A stretch of 64,000 nucleotides of DNA from Luteimonas salinisoli (lineage in GTDB: Bacteria > Pseudomonadota > Gammaproteobacteria > Xanthomonadales > Xanthomonadaceae), in contig NZ_JACCKA010000073.1 in NCBI RefSeq assembly GCF_013425525.1, positions 62,001-126,000 of the forward strand, given 5' to 3'. Both the position numbers and the translations under genes were made by a program. Shown here piece after piece: positions 1 through 6,420 of the stretch. Position 1 is the first letter of the stretch, and every line of letters begins with the position of its first letter. The notes under the pieces were generated by a model. That model searched no databases. It saw only the letters and a list, made by a program, of their open reading frames with translations, and had not been told where the DNA came from.

Positions 1-196
1 AGATCTTTGCGACCACTTCCGGGGCGAGGTTCCTGACCCGGAAGACCGCCAAAGAATGGATGAGGTGATCTCCGCCATCGACAGGCACTGCACGGGCACC
101 GACGCACGGCTCGATGCGCTCAGGGCGAAGTACGCGGACCGCGCGGAGATCCTGTCCAGGCTGGCGCCCTACGAGAGCGGGATCGAGGCGCGCTGA
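1..196 (+). CDS. 3' end of an unidentified gene (cut by window start)
   Basis: An open frame enters from the left edge and stops with TGA at 194-196, giving the last 64 residues of a protein. It is hydrophilic and charged, rich in Asp, Glu and Arg (for example DPEDRQRMDEVISAID), with no membrane segment or signal. I recognise no domain. Coding is likely from codon bias and the clean stop, but the start and function lie outside the window. Confidence 0.45.
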   Translation, partial: DLCDHFRGEVPDPEDRQRMDEVISAIDRHCTGTDARLDALRAKYADRAEILSRLAPYESGIEAR

Positions 197-240
197 AGCC
201 TGGAAATGACGATCACCGGCTTTCGCGCAGGATTGCCACG

Positions 241-272
241 CCAGGCCAGGCCAGGCCAGGCCAGGCCAGGCC
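241..272. repeat. Pentanucleotide tandem repeat (CCAGG)6
   Basis: Six perfect head-to-tail copies of CCAGG followed by CC, in the gap before the toxin-antitoxin pair and 67 bases from the antitoxin start. No gene covers it. Perfect short tandem arrays can change length by slippage, but nothing shows that this one controls expression. Confidence 0.9.
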
Positions 273-288
273 GTCAGTATTGCTGTTT

Positions 289-306
289 AGTACCAATAAC
301 GGTACT
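289..306. promoter_or_regulatory. Inverted repeat upstream of the Phd/VapC pair, probable operator
   Basis: The arms AGTACC (289-294) and GGTACT (301-306) are perfect reverse complements six bases apart. A further palindromic AGTACT lies at 321-326. All sit 15-50 bases before the antitoxin ATG at 339. Phd-family antitoxins usually repress their own promoter through short palindromes, so I read this as the autoregulatory operator. That role is inferred from position and symmetry. Confidence 0.5.
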
Positions 307-338
307 TTTACTCCACATTCAGTACTGAAGGTGCCGCC

Positions 339-608
339 ATGAGCAATACCATCACCGCCGCCGAGATCAAGCGCCGCGGCATGGCGGCGATCGAAGAAGG
401 GCTTCGCCGCGGGCCGGTGCGGATCCTCAAGCGCAACCGGGCTGCGGCGGTGGTGCTGACCGAGGAAGAGTATCTGCGCCTGACCGGGGAGCAGCCGCAG
501 GCCCGCCCGGGCGTTACGGCGTTGCAGTGGCTGCTGTCGCAGCCTGCCACCGGCACGCGCGACAAGGCGGACATCGACGCGGCGTTGGCAGATGAGCGCA
601 ACTGGTGA
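339..608 (+). CDS. Phd/YefM-family antitoxin
   Basis: An 89-residue protein with the N-terminal pattern of prevent-host-death antitoxins: the start ITAAEIKRRGMAAIEEG, then a strand-rich segment with RILKRNRAAAVVLTEEEYLRL. The C-terminal part (Asp/Ala-rich, ending ALADERNW) would be the toxin-neutralising tail. The ATG at 339 follows a palindromic candidate operator. The stop overlaps the toxin start by four bases (GTGA), a typical antitoxin-first arrangement with translational coupling. The antitoxin should bind its own promoter and cap the PIN-domain toxin encoded next. Confidence 0.88.
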   Translation: MSNTITAAEIKRRGMAAIEEGLRRGPVRILKRNRAAAVVLTEEEYLRLTGEQPQARPGVTALQWLLSQPATGTRDKADIDAALADERNW

Positions 609-1015
609 TCGCGTTCTTCGATGCGAACGCCCTGATCTATCTCATCGAGGGCAGCGAGCCGTTCGCAGGGCGGGTGCGGGATCAGCTCGCTCGCGTAGAG
701 GAAGCGCATCCGGATCTCGATGCCGCCGTCAGCCGCCTCTCCTGGCTGGAATGCCGCGTGGGGCCGATGAAGCGCAACGATGCGGCCGCGCTGGCCTCGT
801 TCGATGCCTTTTTCGCCCGGCCGGATCTCGTATGGGTGGAATTGAACCGTGACGTCGTGGAATTGGCTGCCGTCATCCGCGCGCGCCATGGGCTTCGCAC
901 ACCGGACGCCCTGCAGGCCGCCAGTTGCCTGCAGCTGGGGCCCGACCATCTGCTGTTGACCGGGGACGCCGCGTTCCGGCGAGTGCCGGGGCTTAATGTC
1001 GCGGTCCTGCCTTGA
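605..1015 (+). CDS. PIN-domain ribonuclease toxin, VapC-like
   Basis: A 136-residue PIN-domain protein starting at GTG 605 inside the antitoxin stop. The four acidic metal ligands of the family are in order: Asp6 (FFDANALIY), Glu49 (SWLECRV), Asp101 (RTPDALQAA) and Asp121 (LTGDAAFRR). PIN toxins are Mg-dependent RNases that cleave specific RNAs when released from antitoxin; the target here cannot be read from sequence. Full length for the family, so the pair may be functional. The partner is Phd-like rather than a classical VapB, a common mix. Confidence 0.9.
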   Translation: MIAFFDANALIYLIEGSEPFAGRVRDQLARVEEAHPDLDAAVSRLSWLECRVGPMKRNDAAALASFDAFFARPDLVWVELNRDVVELAAVIRARHGLRTPDALQAASCLQLGPDHLLLTGDAAFRRVPGLNVAVLP

Positions 1016-1183
1016 GCGGACCTGGCGAGGCGGCGTTCTGCCGCGACAGCGCGGTTGGAAGCCGTAGCGCGATGTCCGACGGCGGGCGGCCTCCACCCGA
1101 GTAAAGAATTGGCCACCAGCGAGCTATTGTTTTCGTGCCCAATCGTACACTGCTCCACCGGAACCGAGCACTTGAACGCCGTC

Positions 1184-1612
1184 ATGGCCCCCCAGGGCAG
1201 TCTTGCCGAAGCCTTCCGGGAGCCCGGCCGACCCTACCTGTCGCCGCACCGGATCGGCGAGGCCCTGGGTCTTCAGATCGAGAGCCTGGCGGAGCGCGCC
1301 CGCGTCAGCCGCAACACGCCTGCGGCCCGGCCGCAGAACGAGAGCCTGCAGCACTATCTCCGCGAGGTGCTGCGCGTGCTGGCCGCGGCCGAGGATGCGG
1401 CCGGCGGCGACCGCACCCGGGCGATCTTCTGGTTCATGAACGAGCCACTGCCGGACTTCGACTACCAGACACCGGATGCGCTGGTCCGGGCGGGCAAGGC
1501 CCAAGCGATCATCGACTACATCGAGTCCATCGCCGACGGCGCCACGACTGGTCGCGCTGATCGCGATCCGTCGCGGCCGGGTGTGGCCGCACCGGCGCTG
1601 GATGATCCGTAA
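1184..1612 (+). CDS. MbcA/ParS/Xre-type antitoxin (DUF2384), with altered C-terminus
   Basis: From ATG 1184 the product is 142 residues. The central and C-terminal part carries the toxin-binding signature of MbcA/ParS antitoxins: IFWFMNEPLPDFDYQTPDAL and then GKAQAIIDYIESIADG. An in-frame ATG at 1055 exists, but homologous sequence seems to begin near 1184. The last 24 or so residues, after IADGAT, are read out of frame across an old DUF2306 gene tail, so the natural end was probably lost and replaced. No RES-type toxin gene lies beside it, so it is an orphan or relic. Activity is uncertain. Confidence 0.65.
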   Translation: MAPQGSLAEAFREPGRPYLSPHRIGEALGLQIESLAERARVSRNTPAARPQNESLQHYLREVLRVLAAAEDAAGGDRTRAIFWFMNEPLPDFDYQTPDALVRAGKAQAIIDYIESIADGATTGRADRDPSRPGVAAPALDDP

Positions 1613-1799
1613 CTATTTCGTGACGCTCTCTCCGATCACCTTCCGGATATTGCTTCAGGCGCAGATCGCGATGGAACCGATGCCGTCGCCGGCAACGATT
1701 ACGACATTGCTCTGGCTGAGCTGGCTGCTTCCGCTGCTCATCTATGAGGGGGGCTATCGCATCGTCGACCTGGTGCGTGCGGCATCCGCGCAGCGAGTA
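1545..1799 (+). pseudogene. C-terminal fragment of a DUF2306 membrane protein
   Basis: In the frame one base behind the antitoxin, codons from 1545 encode ALIAIRRG, then HRRWMIRNYFVTL and further on LLWLSWLLPLLIYEG, ending near LVRAA. This is the characteristic end of DUF2306 integral-membrane proteins: the HRRWMIR loop followed by hydrophobic helices. No N-terminal half or start is present. The fragment overlaps the 3' end of the antitoxin gene, so a deletion or recombination joined the two at about 1540. Confidence 0.6.
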
Positions 1800-1911
1800 C
1801 GAATGGGCGCACTCTCTCGCCGCGCATCGATGCAGGGTTCGCTCGCAGCTGCTCGGGCGAGATCACCAGGCTGGCGACGAACGTTTCCGCCGAACGCAGG
1901 CGGGCGAATCC

Positions 1912-2195
1912 TCACGGGTGGACGTTCCAGCCCAGCGCGTAGGACCCTGTGGGCGCGTCGTGCAGTTTGTGCCAGTTGGCCTGCGCGAGCAGCGTTTGCG
2001 CGCCGTCTTCGCACCGGATGTGCGCCTGGCCGTACACCAGCACATCGCGGATCGAGCACGAGACGTCCCCGGCCGGCTGGATCCACGGCTCCACGCGATA
2101 GCGGTCTGCCAGGTCGTGCGCGCGGGAACCTGGCTACACGCTGGAACTGCCATGCACAGCGCGACCGCAACGATGGCGCCGGGACCGGATTTCAT
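1912..2195 (-). pseudogene. Frameshifted small secreted protein or lipoprotein
   Basis: On the minus strand, ATG 2195 opens a signal-like segment (MKSGPGAIVAVALCMAVPACS, lipobox-like end). A plausible mature domain continues in another frame: DLADRYRVEPWIQPAGD, then VLVYGQAHIRCEDGAQTLL and QANWHKLHDAPTG, stopping at 1912. Joining the two needs one frameshift near 2110-2135; the mature frame has a TAG just upstream. I do not recognise the family. A real frameshift or a sequencing error would both explain it. Confidence 0.45.
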
Positions 2196-2281
2196 GCGAG
2201 CCGCCCTCCGCATCTCGCATGGTGGGCGATGATACCCGCGCGCAGCGCGGCATCGTGGAGCGAGCACGCCGGCGGCCGGCT

Positions 2282-2659
2282 TCAGGCCGGCGCCGACGTC
2301 GGTTGCGGCTTGCCTGTGCGACGACGCGCGGGCTTGCGCTCGCGGGCGGGCGGGCGATTCTTGTGCTTCGCGCCTGACGCTGTAAACGCGATTCTCACGC
2401 CGAGCGCGCTTGTGACCCGCTGCACCGTGTCGAAGCGCGGATGCGCATCGGGCCGGAGCGCTTTGTAGAGGCTTTCGCGGCCAAGTCCCGCCGCTTTTGC
2501 GACTTCCGCCATTCCGCGAGCCCGAGCGGCGGTGCCCAACGCTTCCTGGAACACGGCGCTGTTGCCGGAGTCCATGGCGTCTTCGAGGAATGCCGCGATC
2601 GCATCGTCGGTATCGAGAACTTCAGCCGCGTCGAACGGCGTCAGAGTGAGCTTCTTCAT
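2282..2659 (-). CDS. HigA-like antidote protein (HI1420 family)
   Basis: A 125-residue protein from ATG 2659. It begins MKKLTLTPFDAAEVLDTDDAI and has a helix-turn-helix around EVAKAAGLGRESLYKALRPDAHPRFDTVQRVTSALG, the pattern of the probable addiction-module antidote family. The RelE-like partner lies upstream on the same strand, so the order is toxin first. The last 28 residues form an extra Pro/Arg/Lys-rich tail (KHKNRPPARERKPARRR) not usual for the family; it may be an acquired extension or bind nucleic acid nonspecifically. The longer upstream reading frame runs through repeats and is rejected. Confidence 0.85.
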   Translation of the reverse strand: MKKLTLTPFDAAEVLDTDDAIAAFLEDAMDSGNSAVFQEALGTAARARGMAEVAKAAGLGRESLYKALRPDAHPRFDTVQRVTSALGVRIAFTASGAKHKNRPPARERKPARRRTGKPQPTSAPA

Positions 2660-2688
2660 CGAGAATTTTGCCGGCTGACCGGCACCTG

Positions 2689-2733
2689 GAGTTGTCGGGT
2701 TATCGAATGAACGAGTTGTCGGGTTGTCGAGTG
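2689..2733. repeat. Two tandem near-identical 21-base units between toxin and antidote genes
   Basis: Units at 2689-2709 and 2713-2733 share the pattern GAGTTGTCGGGTT-TCGA-TG and differ at two positions. They fill most of the 94-base gap between the toxin stop and the antidote start. This gap is longer than in most such pairs, and the duplication seems to have widened it. No function is evident. Confidence 0.7.
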
Positions 2734-2753
2734 TCTGGGTCGGGTCGTTCCGA

Positions 2754-3047
2754 CTATTGGAGGCTGGCCACCATTTCCTGTGCCCGCTTGATGTCACCGG
2801 CCTGGGAGGACTTGTCGCCACCGCAAAGCAGGATGATCAATTCGGCTCCCTTTTGCGTGAAGTACACGCGATAGCCCGGGCCAAAATCGACGCGCAGTTC
2901 GCTGACCTTGCCGCCGACCGACTTCACGTCCCCCTTGAGGCCGAGACGAACGCGGATGATTCGCGCCGCGATGATACCCGCGGCCTTGCGGTCTGCCAGT
3001 GCGGCAAGCCAGTCGGTGAACACTTCCGTTTGCTTCACGTCGACCAT
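2754..3047 (-). CDS. RelE/ParE-superfamily toxin (HI1419 family)
   Basis: A 97-residue protein starting MVDVKQTEVFTDWLAAL and carrying the family's diagnostic end: VSELRVDFGPGYRVYF and then LIILLCGGDKSSQAGDIKRA. RelE-fold toxins usually cleave mRNA at the ribosome, though this subfamily's target is less well known. I chose ATG 3047 because the upstream ATG at 3074 would run through the palindrome at 3057-3072, which is better read as the operator. The gene precedes its antidote, as in HigBA-type modules. Confidence 0.85.
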   Translation of the reverse strand: MVDVKQTEVFTDWLAALADRKAAGIIAARIIRVRLGLKGDVKSVGGKVSELRVDFGPGYRVYFTQKGAELIILLCGGDKSSQAGDIKRAQEMVASLQ

Positions 3048-3056
3048 TGCGGAATC

Positions 3057-3072
3057 GTATCCGATTGGATAC
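3057..3072. promoter_or_regulatory. Palindrome upstream of HigB/HigA-like module, probable operator
   Basis: GTATCC (3057-3062) and GGATAC (3067-3072) are perfect inverted arms around GATT. The site begins ten bases before the toxin ATG at 3047 on the minus strand, where the antidote's helix-turn-helix would repress the pair. Function is inferred from symmetry and place. Confidence 0.5.
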
Positions 3073-3218
3073 ATGGCCGCAAGTGGTCGCTGTCCTTCGC
3101 GGAGCGCCTCTGCCGCCGGCACGTCCCTGGAAATGACAACGCCGGCTTTCGCCGGTGTTGTCGCCCCCAGGCCACCGTGATCCGGCCCTGCGCCTGGCTG
3201 TAGGCAGCCAGGTCGGCC

Positions 3219-3512
3219 GCTAGCGACAGGATACAGGTCGCTGCACGCTTCAGCGGCAACACCGCGCAGGCGCTGCGCAAGGCAACGGTGGCGGGATTGG
3301 GCATCACGCTGCTTCCCCATGCGATCGCCAGGCAAGACCTGCAAGCGGGCCTGCTGGTGCCGGTGCTACCGCAGTACCGGCGCACCGGCCATGGCCTGCA
3401 CGTGCTCTATCCGAGCGGGCGGCATCTGCCCCTGGCCGTCTCGGCGTTCATTGATCTGGTGACCGAGCGGTTGAAAACGATGGAAGACAGCGGTCGCGAT
3501 GTCGATGCCTGA
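3219..3512 (+). pseudogene. 3' fragment of a LysR-family regulator gene
   Basis: The frame reads ...QVAARFSGNTAQALRKATVAG, then GLGITLLPHAIARQDLQAG and GLHVLYPSGRHLPLAVSAF before TGA at 3510-3512. This is the last third of a LysR substrate-binding domain (the ALR..AVAGLGI-LLP and YP..RHLP motifs). The helix-turn-helix and most of the effector domain are missing, and no start is visible. It is a truncated remnant next to other decayed genes. Confidence 0.7.
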
Positions 3513-3547
3513 TGGCCGGCGGACGACTTCGTGATCGGCTCATCGAC

Positions 3548-3571
3548 GTAGAGCGGAGCTTGCTCCGCTGC
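3548..3571. repeat. Short hairpin repeat with AGCGGAGC arms
   Basis: AGCGGAGC (3552-3559) and GCTCCGCT (3562-3569) are perfect inverted arms around TT, preceded by GTAG. The same unit occurs twice near 17.4 kb. It lies between the convergent ends of the LysR relic and the VOC gene, where it could also act as a bidirectional terminator stem, though without a T-run. Confidence 0.7.
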
Positions 3572-3612
3572 CGACGTCGTCGCCGGGAACGCCCGGCGGA
3601 TCCGCGACGGGA

Positions 3613-4011
3613 TCACCCGGCCTGGTCGGCCGGCGGCTGGTAGACCTGGATGAGATTGCCGCAGGTGTCCGCGAACACCGCGAGCGTCACCGGGCCGGTT
3701 TCGGTGGGCGGCGTGGTGAACTGCACGCCGCGCTGGCGCAGCCGGTCGTGCTCGGCGCGCACGTCGTCCACTTCGAAGGCCGTGATCGGGATGCCCTGCT
3801 CGAACAGCGCTTCCTGGTAGGCCTTGGCGGCAGGGTTGGCATTCGGCTCCAGGGCAACCTCGGCATCCCCGCCCTCCTGCGATCGCACCGTGATCCACCG
3901 ATACTGTCCCGCCGGGATGTCGTGGCTCGGGACGAAGCCGAGCACCTTGGTATAGAAATCCAACGCCTTGTCCTGGTCGTCCACGAACACGCTGGTCAAC
4001 TTGATTCTCAT
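3613..4011 (-). CDS. VOC-family (glyoxalase/bleomycin-resistance fold) protein
   Basis: A 132-residue single-module VOC protein. It opens MRIKLTSVFVDDQDKALDFYTKVLGF and closes VTLAVFADTCGNLIQVYQPP, the repeated beta-alpha-beta-beta-beta pattern that binds a metal or small molecule. Members include glyoxalases, dioxygenases and drug-binding proteins, and the substrate cannot be told from sequence. An AraC-type regulator lies 70 bases upstream on the same strand; such AraC-VOC pairs are frequent, and co-transcription is likely. Confidence 0.88.
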   Translation of the reverse strand: MRIKLTSVFVDDQDKALDFYTKVLGFVPSHDIPAGQYRWITVRSQEGGDAEVALEPNANPAAKAYQEALFEQGIPITAFEVDDVRAEHDRLRQRGVQFTTPPTETGPVTLAVFADTCGNLIQVYQPPADQAG

Positions 4012-4081
4012 CGGGTGTCTCCCTGCGGGCAGTTGCGGCCGATTGTCTCAGGAGCGCATGCACCCTGCTTCTCGGAAATTG

Positions 4082-4483
4082 CTATTGCATTCGCCATGCT
4101 TGCGCCATCAGCGTCAGGCAGCCGGGCTGGTGCCGCGCCGGATCGCCGCCGGATGCGAACTTCCGGAACCGCGACGGCGACATGCCGAACCGCCGACTGA
4201 ACAAGCTGCTGAAACTGCCCAGGCTGGAGAAACCGACCGCCAGGCAGACGTCGGTCACCGGGAGCTCGCCGAGCAGCAGCATCTCCCGGGCACGCTCCAG
4301 CCGGTGCCGCTGCCGCAGTTGGTGCGGCGTCTCCCCGAAGACGGCTGCGAAGCGGCGGATGAACTGGTACCGGGAAAGGCCGGCCTCGGCGGCGATGTCC
4401 GCCACCGTCCCCGCGTTGGGATCGGTGTCCTGCAGCCGCCGACGTGCCCGGCACAGGGCCTGATGTTGTCCAGGTGAAATCAT
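4082..4483 (-). CDS. AraC-family DNA-binding regulator (short form)
   Basis: From ATG 4483 the protein is 133 residues and is almost only the AraC double helix-turn-helix: VADIAAEAGLSRYQFIRRFAAVFG is the first and VTDVCLAVGFSSLGSFSSLFSRRFG the second. There is no separate ligand-binding domain, as in short one-domain AraC members. The upstream extension beginning at 4597 is arginine-rich and implausible. Position immediately before the VOC gene suggests it controls that gene or both as an operon. Confidence 0.85.
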   Translation of the reverse strand: MISPGQHQALCRARRRLQDTDPNAGTVADIAAEAGLSRYQFIRRFAAVFGETPHQLRQRHRLERAREMLLLGELPVTDVCLAVGFSSLGSFSSLFSRRFGMSPSRFRKFASGGDPARHQPGCLTLMAQAWRMQ

Positions 4484-4532
4484 GTCCGGAGCGTGATTGT
4501 AGTGCCTGCGCACTCCAGGCAAACGAGGTCGC

Positions 4533-4745
4533 TCAGTCGATTTCTTCGCCCGGCGCTTCGGCCGGGCCGGACTTCCGGCTTTCCGTCGGCTCTCCATACA
4601 GGTACGAGGCCGCGGCTTCGCTCATTCCCTTCGGGTCGTGACCGATGCCCGGCACCACGATCAGCGTCCAGTTGAACACGGCCTCCTTGCCGGCGGCGAC
4701 CCTCGCGGCCTGCGCGTGGAAGTATCTACCGCGGGCCAGTCGATG
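4533..4745 (-). pseudogene. C-terminal fragment of an alpha/beta-hydrolase-like protein
   Basis: The minus-strand frame ending at 4533 reads ARGRYFHAQAARVAAGKEAVF, then NWTLIVVPGIGHDPKGMSEAAASYLYG and a short charged tail. The VPGIGHD segment matches the region around the catalytic histidine at the end of small alpha/beta hydrolases. Upstream of about 4745 the similarity is lost, and no nucleophile elbow is found. It looks like a 3' remnant. Family assignment is tentative. Confidence 0.5.
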
Positions 4746-4970
4746 GAGTCCCTGCCGGTCGGTCTCCGGGCTGTGCACGATCGGCGTCCATCAGCGTGGT
4801 CCCGTCGAACGGGATTACACCGATGGAACGGTCACTCGCGGGACGGCATGGCTCGGGCATGGGCAACAGGATGCCGATCGGAACGAGGTCGAAAACGACA
4901 TGTATCCGACAGATTGCGCCATGAGAAGAAGGACAAGAATGGAGTCAGGCAAAAATGGGAAAAAATGGGG

Positions 4971-5026
4971 AAAAAATGGGTCAGGTTCATTTGTCGCGTC
5001 GATAAATGAACCTGACCCCATTTTTT
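4971..5026. repeat. Long inverted repeat with TCAGGTTCATTT core
   Basis: A left arm at 4971-4992 and a right arm at 5004-5026 pair over 22 bases with a single bulged G, around an 11-base loop; both ends run into A/T tracts. The core TCAGGTTCATTT recurs in many proteobacterial genomes as a mobile-type palindrome. Flanking A6 and T6 tracts would also let it act as an intrinsic terminator in either direction, ending the histidine-kinase transcript from the right. The bases before it (4940-4970) repeat A5-6 TGGG three times. Confidence 0.75.
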
Positions 5027-5037
5027 GACCCCGTTTT

Positions 5038-6189
5038 CTATCCCGCGGCAGTCATGAAGTGGCGTGGGAGGTCGATGGTGAACACGCAGCCCGAACCGGG
5101 CACGTCGCGTACGCTCAGGACGCCATTGTTGGCCTCGACGCTGCGGCGCGAGATCGACAGGCCCAGGCCCAGGCCGCTGCGATTCTCCGCCCCCTGCGTG
5201 AAGGGCGTGAACATCTCTTCCGCCAGGCCGGGCGGCAGTCCGCCGCAGTGATCCTGCACGTCGATGAGGATGCGGTCTGCCTGCGCATAGGCATTAAGCG
5301 TCACTTCGCTGTTCGGATGGGTGTACTTGAAGGCGTTCTGCAGCAGGTTGCCGATCGCCGACAGCAACAGGTCGCGGTCCGCGTCGACCGCCAGCAGCGG
5401 ATCGACATGGGACACGGTCAGCGTGCATCCCTTGACCTGCGCCTCCAGCGTCGCCGACAGCTTGACCTCGGCGATGAAATCGGCGAGCGAGAACAGGCGG
5501 TGCTGCACCTGCAGGCCAGCGGAGATGCGCACTTCGGCCAGGGAACGATCGATCAGGTTGGCCAGTCCCACCAGCGCACGGTCCAGCACGCCGCCGGTGG
5601 CGCCGTTCAGCCCCACGTTGCCCTGCTTGATGACGGCCAGCGCCAGCGTCGCGGTGCACAGCTGGTTGCGCAGTTCGTGGGCGAAGAATCCAAGCCGCTC
5701 GTTGAGCGCGACGGCCTGCTTGTCGGCGATGATCGAATCGCGCTGATAACCGAATTCGGTCACGGCGCTGGCGATGGCATTGTCCAGGCAGCGGTTGAGC
5801 GTGCGGAACTCCTCGATCTGGATCTCCATGCTGGTCTCGAAGGCCAGGTCGGAAATCGACTGGCACAGGTCACCATAGTCGTGGACCACTTCCTCGACGG
5901 TGAACCCGTGCTCCTGCAGTTCCTTGCCGTGGCGGGTGGCCGATTCGCTCATCTCGGAGAGCGCGGGCTTGCCGCCGCCGGACGGCCCGGACACCTTGTA
6001 GCTCTGCATGGGAGCTTCGGTCTGTTCCACCACCAGCGTCTTGATCAGCTGGTCCAGGAAGATGGTGACGCCATTGGCCAGCTCCTCTGCTGGCGCGCCG
6101 GGCGGCGCGCGCTGGGCGACCTTCGCCCGGCAGCGGGCGATCAGCTCGGCCCGGTTCGCGGTGAGGAACGCGTGCATCATGGTTCGCAT
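5038..6189 (-). CDS. Soluble sensor histidine kinase
   Basis: A 383-residue protein with no membrane segment. Residues 1-160 form a helical sensory region (MRTMMHAFLTANRAELIARC). An H-box follows with the phospho-acceptor His171 (GFFAHELRNQL), then an N-box (AIGNLLQNAFKYTHPN), a G1 region (VQDHCGGLPPG) and a G2 region (GLGLGLSISRRSVEANNG). This order gives HisKA plus HATPase. ATG 6189 is preceded by GGATAAGG. No response regulator is adjacent, so it is an orphan kinase. The N-terminal region resembles RsbRD-like modules, a weak assignment. Confidence 0.88.
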   Translation of the reverse strand: MRTMMHAFLTANRAELIARCRAKVAQRAPPGAPAEELANGVTIFLDQLIKTLVVEQTEAPMQSYKVSGPSGGGKPALSEMSESATRHGKELQEHGFTVEEVVHDYGDLCQSISDLAFETSMEIQIEEFRTLNRCLDNAIASAVTEFGYQRDSIIADKQAVALNERLGFFAHELRNQLCTATLALAVIKQGNVGLNGATGGVLDRALVGLANLIDRSLAEVRISAGLQVQHRLFSLADFIAEVKLSATLEAQVKGCTLTVSHVDPLLAVDADRDLLLSAIGNLLQNAFKYTHPNSEVTLNAYAQADRILIDVQDHCGGLPPGLAEEMFTPFTQGAENRSGLGLGLSISRRSVEANNGVLSVRDVPGSGCVFTIDLPRHFMTAAG

Positions 6190-6420
6190 GATGCGCCTTA
6201 TCCGCTGTACTGCGGTTATCGCCGACCAACGGTAGCGCCCGCGGTCGTGTGCGGGCGAATTGGGCGACGAACGGGGCCGAGCTATCGGCGTGATCGACTG
6301 GACCTGGCCTGCTGCCGGTTGCGGACCCAATTTCCACGATCTCCGGCGAACCGCGGGGAATCCCCCTCCTCGGCGGACGGCGGCTGGTAGATCTGATGTG
6401 GTTGGGTGGCCTGCATTTTT

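Noticed and set aside
241-272. CCAGG array considered as a CRISPR-like or origin iteron array
   Set aside because: Units are five bases with no spacers, no replication protein gene and no AT-rich region nearby.
2689-2733. Tandem 21-base units considered as antidote operator
   Set aside because: They lie downstream of the toxin gene start, whereas the perfect palindrome at 3057-3072 is at the promoter of the pair.
6370-6410. Minus-strand HQIYQPPSAEE, similar to the end of the VOC protein at 3613
   Set aside because: Only about ten residues match; too short to call a VOC gene remnant.
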